This document shows, in pieces, positions 1-5,820 of a stretch of 6,219 bases of DNA (position 1 is its first letter; every line of letters begins with the position of its first letter). Below the pieces are notes generated by a model, which searched no databases, was not told the DNA's origin, and saw nothing but the letters and a program-made list of their open reading frames with translations. The translations under genes were made by a program, and so were the position numbers. The stretch lies in the NCBI GenBank assembly GCA_043775075.1, contig JAYVSS010000381.1:1-6219 (forward strand), in the 5' to 3' direction. Origin of the DNA: JANLQX01 sp043775075 (lineage in GTDB: Bacteria > Actinomycetota > Acidimicrobiia > Acidimicrobiales > JANYDT01).

Positions 1-546
1 AGCCGATGCGGCTGGATCGTTGACCTCCGCAAAAACCGCGGTGGCTATATCTACGCCCTCCTCGCCGGACTGGCTCCGCTCGTCGGCGAAGGTCCGGCCG
101 GCGGTTCTCGTAACGCCAAGGGCGATGTGACGTCGTGGTCCTATCGGGGCGGTTCGGTCTTTGCCGGAGAGGAGAAGACCGTGAGCGTGGATACGCCCTA
201 CGCCCTGCGCCGACCGGCCAGCCCGGTCGCCGTTCTCACGAGCGGCCTCACCGCCAGTGCCGGCGAGGCGTCCACCATCTTCTTCCGCGCCCTGCCCAAC
301 GCCCGTTCCTTCGGGGCACCAACGGTTGGGCTCACCACCTTCAACGTGCGCAAGACCCTTTCGGACGGAGCGTTTCTCGACATCACCGCAGCGGTCGACG
401 TCGACCGCGCCGGCAACGCCTACGACGGCCCGATAGCGCCCGATGAGGCCGTCGTTATCGACTGGGCCCAGATCAGCACCGGCAACGACGCCGCGCTCCT
501 GGCGGCGTCATCCTGGCTGCGGTCTCAGCCCGGGTGCGCGGCGTAA
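1..546 (+). CDS. S41-family serine peptidase (tail-specific/tricorn-like protease), C-terminal part, 5' truncated
   Basis: The frame is open from base 1 to a TAA at 544-546, giving about 181 residues of a protein whose start lies left of the window. Fragment residues 5-15 read GWIVDLRKNRGG-like, the strand-and-glycine signature of the S41 (C-terminal processing peptidase/tricorn) fold. Residues 81-89 read SGLTASAGE, which matches the nucleophile motif; the expected catalytic serine is Ser86 (codon 256-258). The following GAPTVG (105-110) matches the family's G-x-P/K-T-x-G turn, and a GPIAPDE segment near the C-terminus matches the G-I-x-P-D closing motif. The position 25 residues after the serine, where Ctp/Tsp proteases carry the catalytic lysine, is Leu111, so this is not a classical Ser/Lys Ctp and may use a tricorn-like triad. 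Family members usually act outside the cytoplasm, but the part that would carry a signal peptide or PDZ domain is not in view. Substrate unknown. It converges with the next gene, with 20 bp between stops. Confidence 0.85.
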   Translation, partial: SRCGWIVDLRKNRGGYIYALLAGLAPLVGEGPAGGSRNAKGDVTSWSYRGGSVFAGEEKTVSVDTPYALRRPASPVAVLTSGLTASAGEASTIFFRALPNARSFGAPTVGLTTFNVRKTLSDGAFLDITAAVDVDRAGNAYDGPIAPDEAVVIDWAQISTGNDAALLAASSWLRSQPGCAA

Positions 547-565
547 GGGCCCTCAACGCCCGCGC
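536..565. terminator. GC-rich hairpin between convergent genes, possible bidirectional terminator
   Basis: The arm at 536-544 (gcgcggcgt) pairs with 556-565 (acgcccgcgc), giving 9 base pairs with one bulged C around an 11-base loop that itself contains the palindrome agggccct. The hairpin covers the stop codon of the S41 peptidase gene and ends 2 bases before the stop of the minus-strand gene, so it is placed to stop transcription from both sides. There is no T-run on either side, so calling it an intrinsic terminator is an inference from position and stem strength only. Confidence 0.35.
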
Positions 566-566
566 T

Positions 567-2330
567 CTACGGAAGAGCCAGTACTGTCACCGTCCCGGTG
601 TCGCCGTTGACTTCGATCGTGGCCCCGTGCGGAATTTTGCGGGTGGCGTCGGTGACCGACACAACGCACGGAATGCCCAGTTCGCGGCTCACGATAATGG
701 CGTGACTCAATGCCGCACCGACGTCCACGACGACGCCCGCCGCTGGCACGAACAACGGTGTCCACGCCGGGTCGGTGACTGGCGCAATCAGAATGTCGCC
801 AAACTCCAATGCCGTTGGATCAGAGGGATCCAAGATCACGCACGCCCGCCCTCGAACCACCCCTGAGCAACCCGCCATGCCGTGGAGCACCTCTCCCTCG
901 ATCGCCACCACTGTTATGTGCGCTGACTTTTTCGGCCAGGTCTGCACTGGCGGAACGGTCCCGTTGATGATGAACGGCGGCTCGAGGCTGTCCAACCACG
1001 AGTAATAGGCCCGACGCTCGGCCACCACGGCCCTCAACCCGCCGCGGTCTGGCACCAATTCGCATTGCGCTCGAAGTTCGTCCTCAAACAGGAAACAGAC
1101 ATCCTTCGCATCGTCGAGATCACCTGATTGGACCAACCGGGCACCGAACTCGCGCATGGCCATCCGCACCTCGCCGATCACCCGAATGATGTTGGTTTTC
1201 GATCGTTCGCGACCCGGTACAAAGGTGGCCGCACTGGCTGATGCGGCCGCAAAGGTTCCGCTCGTTTCTGCATCGCCCGCCACCATTTCCCCGATCTCGG
1301 CGATCAACCGGGTACGCTCCGTCTCTCGCTCGGCCGTATGGAGGGCCGGCGCGGATGCATCGGGCAAGAGTCGCATGCGGTCGATTAAAGCCAGGAGAAG
1401 GTCGGGATTTGTCTCCCACGTGTCGGCCAAAATGTCCCACTCGTTCGGGCCCCGCGAGCCCCACTCGCGCAGAAACGCATCGATCCGCGACACGAAGTCG
1501 TTCGCGTCGGTCGACCCGTCACGACGCAACGCCGTCATCAAGCCGGTTGCATGCGCAACAAACAGGTTCATAAGCGCGCTGCTCTTTTGGACGATACGGC
1601 TGAGGTCCCACATCGCATACGTCGGGGCCGCGGAGTCAACGCCGCCGAGTCCCGACATGAGACCGAGCGTGTCCTGCGGCCGTCCCACCGCCGCGCAAAT
1701 CGCGCCCAACGTACCGGGACCGATCGATGCTGCGCCGGTCTGGTTGATGTGCTGACTAAACATGCGTCGACACACCGATCGCATCGACACCGCGCGCTCG
1801 AGGAGCTCGGTGTTCGTAAGCGCAGCAAGGTCGGGCCGACCGTCACGGATCGAATGGGCCAACCGTCGATCGTCTTCTAACTCACTCTGATCCATCGAGC
1901 CCATGACCCACCCAAGCCACTCCCCCATCTTCGCCGTGGTCGCGTCGTTCTGATGCCACGGCTCGGCCACATAGGCGGGAACGTCGGGATGCTCGCCGAA
2001 GTACGCCGCATCGATCATCGCCGCAGACATACCAGGAGTTCGCTCCGCCCACACGCGAGTGACCGTTGCTCCGAGATAGAAGTACCCGCCGAAAATTCCT
2101 GCCTGCTCGAAGTTCTCCTCATGCATTTCATCTGCGCCCATACCAAGTCGGTCAACCGCACAGTCCCGCCATCCAGCGATCGACCCACCGTTTCCGAACA
2201 CCAGGTCCCACGACAGCGGGCTGGGTGGATCGGGAATGACCTCACCGGCATTGGCCCGAGTCCAGAACTGCGCGCGATCGTCGAACGTCCAGTCACGAAT
2301 CCAGCGGGCAGTCACGGGGGGCGCAGTCAT
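567..2330 (-). CDS. PEP-utilizing (phosphohistidine) domain protein, rifampin-phosphotransferase-like without ATP-grasp domain
   Basis: A 587-residue protein with ATG at 2330 and TAG at 567-569. The last ~105 residues (about 482-587) are a PEP-utilizing-enzyme mobile domain: a GCSGVVRGRA entry motif, then GDILIAPVTDPAWTPLF, then GAALSHAIIVSRELGIPCVV, in which His543 (codon 702-704) is the expected phosphoryl-carrying histidine. The N-terminus (residues 23-41, TRANAGEVIPDPPSPLSWD) resembles the start of the antibiotic-binding region of rifampin phosphotransferases. The length fits a substrate region plus His domain of that family. The N-terminal ATP-grasp (PPDK_N) domain, which would phosphorylate the histidine, is absent, so a separate partner or a divergent function must be assumed. 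Known relatives (PEP synthase, rifampin phosphotransferase, phenylphosphate synthase) transfer phosphate through this histidine to a small molecule; the acceptor here is unknown. It starts 53 bp after priA on the same strand and may be co-transcribed with it. No clear Shine-Dalgarno precedes the ATG. No signal peptide or membrane segment is evident. Confidence 0.8.
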   Translation of the reverse strand: MTAPPVTARWIRDWTFDDRAQFWTRANAGEVIPDPPSPLSWDLVFGNGGSIAGWRDCAVDRLGMGADEMHEENFEQAGIFGGYFYLGATVTRVWAERTPGMSAAMIDAAYFGEHPDVPAYVAEPWHQNDATTAKMGEWLGWVMGSMDQSELEDDRRLAHSIRDGRPDLAALTNTELLERAVSMRSVCRRMFSQHINQTGAASIGPGTLGAICAAVGRPQDTLGLMSGLGGVDSAAPTYAMWDLSRIVQKSSALMNLFVAHATGLMTALRRDGSTDANDFVSRIDAFLREWGSRGPNEWDILADTWETNPDLLLALIDRMRLLPDASAPALHTAERETERTRLIAEIGEMVAGDAETSGTFAAASASAATFVPGRERSKTNIIRVIGEVRMAMREFGARLVQSGDLDDAKDVCFLFEDELRAQCELVPDRGGLRAVVAERRAYYSWLDSLEPPFIINGTVPPVQTWPKKSAHITVVAIEGEVLHGMAGCSGVVRGRACVILDPSDPTALEFGDILIAPVTDPAWTPLFVPAAGVVVDVGAALSHAIIVSRELGIPCVVSVTDATRKIPHGATIEVNGDTGTVTVLALP

Positions 2331-2383
2331 GACCGGTCATCTTGTCGGAACTTTCTGCCCTGTGCATGGTCTCGACCGGTCTG

Positions 2384-4333
2384 TCACCACCGAACGGGAT
2401 CCACCTCGACCCGAACCCGCTCGGCCGGGCGGGAAACATCGGCCAAGGCATCGGCCAGGACATCGATCGACGGCGACCGAACCACGAAAGGTCCAGCCGC
2501 CGGGCCCACGCGCTCGAGCGTGCCGTTCGAACCCGACATTGGGCCACCGAGCAGCCCCTCTGCCACCTCCGGCGCCCCCATCCCGCTGACCACAGCGACA
2601 GCCGCGGGCGGTTCGTATCCCAGCGCCGCCAGGGACCGCACAAGCGACGAACAGATCGCCTCCACGTCGGCGAGAACCAGCGCCCGCAAGATCGGGTGAT
2701 CAGGCTGACGGGTAACCATCAAGATTCGTCCGTTCGAACCCACGAGTCGGGCCGCCCGCACGACCATCGCCACCACGGCATCAGCGGATCGCATGCGGGG
2801 AGCGAGCAACTCACCGTCGATATCGAGGAACACCACAGCATCTGCACGACCAACGCGATGCAGCGCCGCTTCGGTCCCAATGATCACGTCAGCGCGGTCG
2901 GCGCCGTCGGCATCGGCGCCAGGCCCACCACCAAAACCGCCCACACCACCAAAACCGCCCACACCACCCAAACCATGCCCACGGCGCGTTCCGTCGCCCT
3001 GCTCGCCCAGTCGTTCCGACCCTCGCCCGGCACCGGTGATCTCGATAACCGGGCGCTGAGCCAGTGCTTCAAGGTCCTCGCGCAGGCGGGTCGTTCCCGG
3101 CCGCAACTGACGCAGCCGCCCGCCACCGCATGCTCGACACACGATCGGCCCCTCGTACGCGCAGCGGCCGCACACCAGCGTCGATCCCTGAGCAGGAAGC
3201 GTCAACGCCGCCCCGCACCGCTGGCATTCGGCCAGCGTCCCGCACGAGCGGCAATCGAGCAGCCTCGCTCGACCGGTGCGGTTGAGCACGCACACCACCC
3301 GGCCTCCCTGGCGCAGAAGTTTCGTCAGACCGGGAGCGACGACGGGTACCCGTCCGGGTTCCTCGTTCGTCCGATCGACGAGCTCGATGACCGGCCACCC
3401 CTCCCTTTCCGCCCGCCGGTCCGGTCCCCGTACGGCCCTCGCCGTTGCCGCCAACGCGTGCGGGCTGGGGACGGGGCTGACGAGCAGGCACGCGGCTCCC
3501 ACCCGGCGGGCCCGTTCGATGACCACTTCGCGGGCATGCCAGGTGGGCGATCGTTCGTCCTGGTACGCCTCGTCGTGTTCGTCCAGCACTACCACGGCAC
3601 CGAATCCCGCGGCCGGGGCCCACGCCGCCGTCCGCGCCCCGATCACGATCGCTCCTGATTGGGTGGCGCGAGCCCAATCGTCGGGCAGGAGGGCAATAGG
3701 GACGCCGAGCCGACGGAACCGCCGGGCCAGGTCTCGCGCCACGTTGACCTGGGGAGCAAGGATCAGCAGGCCTCGCCCAGCGGTAACGCGCGCCGCCTCG
3801 GTGAGGAGGGCGAACGGATCGATAAGCGGAGGAATCCGTACGACGGTGACGATCGGCTGATTGAGCGCCGTCTGAAGTTCGCCGAGGGAGAACCCCGGCA
3901 GCGCGGCAGCCACCGTCGGGGGGAGTAGGTCCGGGTCAAACCGGCGCAACGCCGGAATGCCTCGTACCGTCGCATTCGGTGATGCGATCTGGAGGAACGT
4001 CGCCGGCCGACCCCACCATCGCCAAGCGGCCCATTTCGCCAGCGCCAGCAACTCCCGGGGCGGTCCGTACGACGAAACCCTGGTAACCGCCAACAACTGG
4101 CCGATCGGCACCGCTGGGACCACGTTGACCCCGACCACCCACGCGCCGACTCTGCGGCCGTGGAGGGGAACGCGCACGATTGTTCCAAGGCGCACGTCCG
4201 GGGCCCCGGCCAACGAATCGGGGAGGAGATAGTCAAAGGTCTTGTCGATCGCCGGAACATCCACGAGCACCCGAACCACCCGGCCCGCCGCTTCGTCGGT
4301 ACCCCTCGGCTTAACCCCGACCCCAACCGCCAC
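2384..4333 (-). CDS. priA: Primosomal protein N' (PriA-like replication restart protein), helicase motifs lost
   Basis: A 649-residue protein that starts at GTG 4333 and ends at TGA 2384-2386. PriA normally recognises stalled forks and loads the replicative helicase. The N-terminal DNA-binding domain is visible (RVLVDVPAIDKTFDYLLPD, about 21-39). The zinc-binding region is complete: four CxxC pairs at Cys361/364, 370/373, 388/391 and 399/402, following NRTGRARLLD as in PriA. The helicase core is decayed. There is no Walker A motif where GxTGSGKT should be (around 165-178). The DEEH box survives only as DEHD (251-254), the GSAT motif is VSPVP, and the QxxGRxGR motif is absent. This matches actinobacterial PriA proteins, thought to lack helicase activity. 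Residues 454-470 form a glycine-rich insertion encoded by a DNA tandem repeat. The C-terminal domain (IIGTEAALHRVG, then FLDIDGELLAPRMRSAD) aligns with the PriA end. An in-frame TGA at 4348-4346 makes 4333 the most upstream possible start; GTGs at 4279 or 4270, just before the conserved domain, remain possible because the ribosome-binding site is weak. Confidence 0.93.
   Translation of the reverse strand: MAVGVGVKPRGTDEAAGRVVRVLVDVPAIDKTFDYLLPDSLAGAPDVRLGTIVRVPLHGRRVGAWVVGVNVVPAVPIGQLLAVTRVSSYGPPRELLALAKWAAWRWWGRPATFLQIASPNATVRGIPALRRFDPDLLPPTVAAALPGFSLGELQTALNQPIVTVVRIPPLIDPFALLTEAARVTAGRGLLILAPQVNVARDLARRFRRLGVPIALLPDDWARATQSGAIVIGARTAAWAPAAGFGAVVVLDEHDEAYQDERSPTWHAREVVIERARRVGAACLLVSPVPSPHALAATARAVRGPDRRAEREGWPVIELVDRTNEEPGRVPVVAPGLTKLLRQGGRVVCVLNRTGRARLLDCRSCGTLAECQRCGAALTLPAQGSTLVCGRCAYEGPIVCRACGGGRLRQLRPGTTRLREDLEALAQRPVIEITGAGRGSERLGEQGDGTRRGHGLGGVGGFGGVGGFGGGPGADADGADRADVIIGTEAALHRVGRADAVVFLDIDGELLAPRMRSADAVVAMVVRAARLVGSNGRILMVTRQPDHPILRALVLADVEAICSSLVRSLAALGYEPPAAVAVVSGMGAPEVAEGLLGGPMSGSNGTLERVGPAAGPFVVRSPSIDVLADALADVSRPAERVRVEVDPVRW
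2928..2974 (-). repeat. 18-bp in-frame tandem repeat encoding a Gly-rich GGFGGV-type insert in PriA
   Basis: On the plus strand the unit ccaccaaaaccgcccaca occurs at 2928-2945 and again, identically, at 2946-2963. A third partial copy follows at 2964-2974 with one change (a to c at 2969). Because 18 bp is six codons, the reading frame is kept, and the minus-strand product reads GGVGGFGGVGGFGGG at about residues 456-470. In other PriA proteins this place, between the zinc region and the C-terminal IIGT motif, is a charged linker rather than a glycine run. Two identical copies suggest recent slippage or expansion. Confidence 0.9.
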
Positions 4334-4349
4334 GACAGCAGTCTTTCAT
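4311..4349 (-). other. Possible 12-codon upstream ORF overlapping the priA start
   Basis: An ATG at 4349-4347 opens a 12-residue frame (MKDCCRGGWGRG) that ends at TAA (4313-4311), 20 bases inside priA but in another frame. A purine-rich aggaag stands at 4357-4352, only 2 bases before this ATG and 18 bases before the priA GTG, so it suits neither start well. The ATGA at 4349-4346 combines this start with the in-frame stop upstream of priA. It could be a leader peptide coupled to priA translation or a chance ORF; nothing shows it is translated. Confidence 0.2.
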
Positions 4350-4441
4350 TTCTTCCTGATATTCACACCGTGCCCCAAGTACGGACGTCGCTCAGATCGC
4401 TTCGTTCGGTTTCGTCTCAACTCGGTCAGCCAAGGTCGGGA

Positions 4442-4485
4442 AACGAAAACACCGGCCTCGATGAATCGGAGACGGCGTTTTCGTT
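4442..4485 (-). terminator. Intrinsic terminator after metK (structure symmetrical, may work both ways)
   Basis: Read on the minus strand, aacgaaaacgccg (4485-4473) pairs with cggtgttttcgtt (4454-4442) in a 13-bp stem broken only by one G-T wobble, with an 18-base loop. The A-rich left arm, GC core and T-rich right arm ending in a further T at 4441 are the usual layout of a bidirectional Rho-independent terminator. It begins 37 bases after the metK stop, so it should end the coaBC-metK transcript and separate it from priA. Confidence 0.75.
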
Positions 4486-4522
4486 GGAACCGAGTGCGCC
4501 CGTGAGCGCCTGCGTCGTTTCG

Positions 4523-5716
4523 TTACAGACCAGCAGCAGCTTTGAACTCGGCCAGCTTGGTCGTTGCTTCCCACGTGAAGCCGGGCTCGCGGCGACCGAA
4601 GTGACCGTACGCTGCGGTCTTCTTGAAGATCGGCTTGCGTAGGTCCAGATCACGAATGATGGCGGCCGGACGGAGGTCAAACACGGCGTTAACCGCGACC
4701 TCGATCTTGGCCGGATCGATCGTATGCGTACCGAACGTTTCGACCAGCAACGACACCGGGCGGGCTACGCCGATGGCGTACGCCACCTGCACTTCACACC
4801 GGCTGGCGGCGCCAGACGCCACCACATGCTTGGCGACCCAGCGGGCGGCGTAGGCAGCTGACCGGTCAACCTTCGACGGATCCTTGCCGGAGAATGCCCC
4901 GCCGCCGTGGCGGGCGGTGCCGCCGTAGGTGTCGACGATAATCTTGCGGCCGGTAAGACCGGTGTCGCCGTGCGGTCCGCCGATGACGAAGTTACCGGTG
5001 GGGTTTGACAGAAACCGGTAGTCGTCGTTGGCGAACTGGGCCGGCATGATCGGCTTGACGACCTTCTCCAACAGATCCACATGGAGTTCGTTCTTCAGGT
5101 CGATCCCCGCGGCATGCTGGGTCGATATCAACACGGTGCGCAAACGAACCGGGCGCCCGTCTTCGTAGTCGAAAGTGACCTGCGTCTTGCCATCGGGACG
5201 GAGATACGCCACCGATCCGTCCTTACGTACCTTGGTCAGCTGTTCGGCCATCCGGTGAGCGAGCCAAATCGGCAGAGGCATCAGATCAGGCGTCTCGTCG
5301 CACGCGTACCCGAACATCATTCCCTGATCGCCGGCGCCCTGGGCATCAAGCTCGGCGTCGACGTCGTGCTCAGTGCGAAATTCGTAGGCCTTGTCCACGC
5401 CCATAGCGATGTCCGGCGACTGTTCGTCGATCGAAACGATCACCCCGCAGGTGTTCCCATCGAATCCCTTACGTGCGTCGTCGTAGCCAATTTCGTTGAC
5501 GGTGGACCGCGCCAGCTTGGCGATATCGACGTACGCCGAGGTGGTAATTTCACCCGCCACGACGATTAAACCGGTGGTGAGGAGGGTTTCACAGGCAACT
5601 CGCGCCATCGGATCTTCTCCGATAATGGCATCGAGGACCGCGTCAGAAACTTGGTCCGCCATCTTGTCTGGGTGACCTTCGGTCACCGATTCTGAGGTAA
5701 ACGTCCAATTGGCCAT
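4523..5716 (-). CDS. metK: S-adenosylmethionine synthase (methionine adenosyltransferase)
   Basis: A full-length 397-residue enzyme, within the usual bacterial MetK length, starting at ATG 5716 and ending at TAA 4523-4525. It makes S-adenosylmethionine from methionine and ATP in the cytoplasm, releasing phosphate and diphosphate. Diagnostic motifs are all present: GHPDK at 14-18 (active-site His15, metal-binding Asp17), Glu43 and Glu56 in the early metal/potassium and methionine region, the signature GAGDQGMMFGYA at 127-138, and the phosphate-binding GGGAFSGKD at 271-279. The C-terminal domain with AYGHFGR (369-375) is intact. A purine stretch, aaaagggg, lies 8 bases before the start codon and is a plausible ribosome-binding site. 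The gene follows coaBC after a 104-bp gap on the same strand and is followed by a strong terminator. I see no truncation or missing key residue. Confidence 0.98.
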   Translation of the reverse strand: MANWTFTSESVTEGHPDKMADQVSDAVLDAIIGEDPMARVACETLLTTGLIVVAGEITTSAYVDIAKLARSTVNEIGYDDARKGFDGNTCGVIVSIDEQSPDIAMGVDKAYEFRTEHDVDAELDAQGAGDQGMMFGYACDETPDLMPLPIWLAHRMAEQLTKVRKDGSVAYLRPDGKTQVTFDYEDGRPVRLRTVLISTQHAAGIDLKNELHVDLLEKVVKPIMPAQFANDDYRFLSNPTGNFVIGGPHGDTGLTGRKIIVDTYGGTARHGGGAFSGKDPSKVDRSAAYAARWVAKHVVASGAASRCEVQVAYAIGVARPVSLLVETFGTHTIDPAKIEVAVNAVFDLRPAAIIRDLDLRKPIFKKTAAYGHFGRREPGFTWEATTKLAEFKAAAGL

Positions 5717-5724
5717 GAGAGGAA

Positions 5725-5732
5725 CCCCTTTT
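5725..5732 (-). promoter_or_regulatory. Ribosome-binding site of metK
   Basis: The minus strand reads aaaagggg here, 8 bases before the metK ATG at 5716. The purine run fits partial pairing with the 3' end of 16S rRNA at a usual distance and supports this start, which also gives the normal MetK N-terminus. Confidence 0.55.
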
Positions 5733-5747
5733 GTCAGCCGCGGTTCA

Positions 5748-5776
5748 GGCGGTGGTGGTATCCGGATGAGACCGCC
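5748..5776 (-). promoter_or_regulatory. Dyad-symmetric element in the metK leader
   Basis: The plus strand has ggcggt at 5748-5753 and its reverse complement accgcc at 5771-5776, and between them the perfect 8-bp palindrome atccggat at 5760-5767. This lies 32-60 bases before the metK start. It could be an operator or a leader hairpin; no known riboswitch is recognisable and the function is a guess from symmetry and position. Confidence 0.25.
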
Positions 5777-5787
5777 AGACGCTACTC

Positions 5788-5820
5788 GCCGAATGGCTGG
5801 TGGGGAATGTGCCGTTCGGC
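5788..5820 (-). terminator. Hairpin directly after the coaBC stop codon
   Basis: The plus-strand segments gccgaatggc (5788-5797) and gccgttcggc (5811-5820) form a 10-bp stem with one non-Watson-Crick pair and a 13-base loop. On the minus-strand transcript the odd pair is a C-A mismatch. The stem begins at the base right after the coaBC TAG. Without a T-run it is more likely an attenuating or transcript-stabilising hairpin than a full terminator, so coaBC and metK may still be co-transcribed. Confidence 0.35.

Noticed and set aside
1156..1755. A 199-codon plus-strand open frame opposite the PEP-utilizing gene
   Set aside because: Low-complexity Arg/Ser/Ala composition and no domain; the minus-strand frame carries the clear phosphohistidine domain protein.
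2342..3658. A 438-codon plus-strand open frame opposite priA
   Set aside because: Its translation is rich in Arg, Pro, His and Ser with no recognisable domain. It is the usual antisense shadow of a GC-rich gene whose minus-strand product matches PriA through most of its length.
4334..4360. Frameshift joining the small upstream ORF to priA
   Set aside because: The priA frame already includes the full conserved N-terminal domain, and a stop codon at 4348-4346 in its own frame shows nothing is missing upstream.
4392..4420. Promoter for priA: ttgaga (4420-4415), 17-base spacer, atctga (4397-4392)
   Set aside because: The -35-like box is fair, but the -10-like box matches the consensus poorly. 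A promoter is expected between the metK terminator and priA, yet its position cannot be fixed from this sequence.
5717..5820. SAM riboswitch upstream of metK
   Set aside because: The gap is short and I could not match the conserved core of SAM-I/IV or SAM-II; the visible dyads alone do not justify the call.
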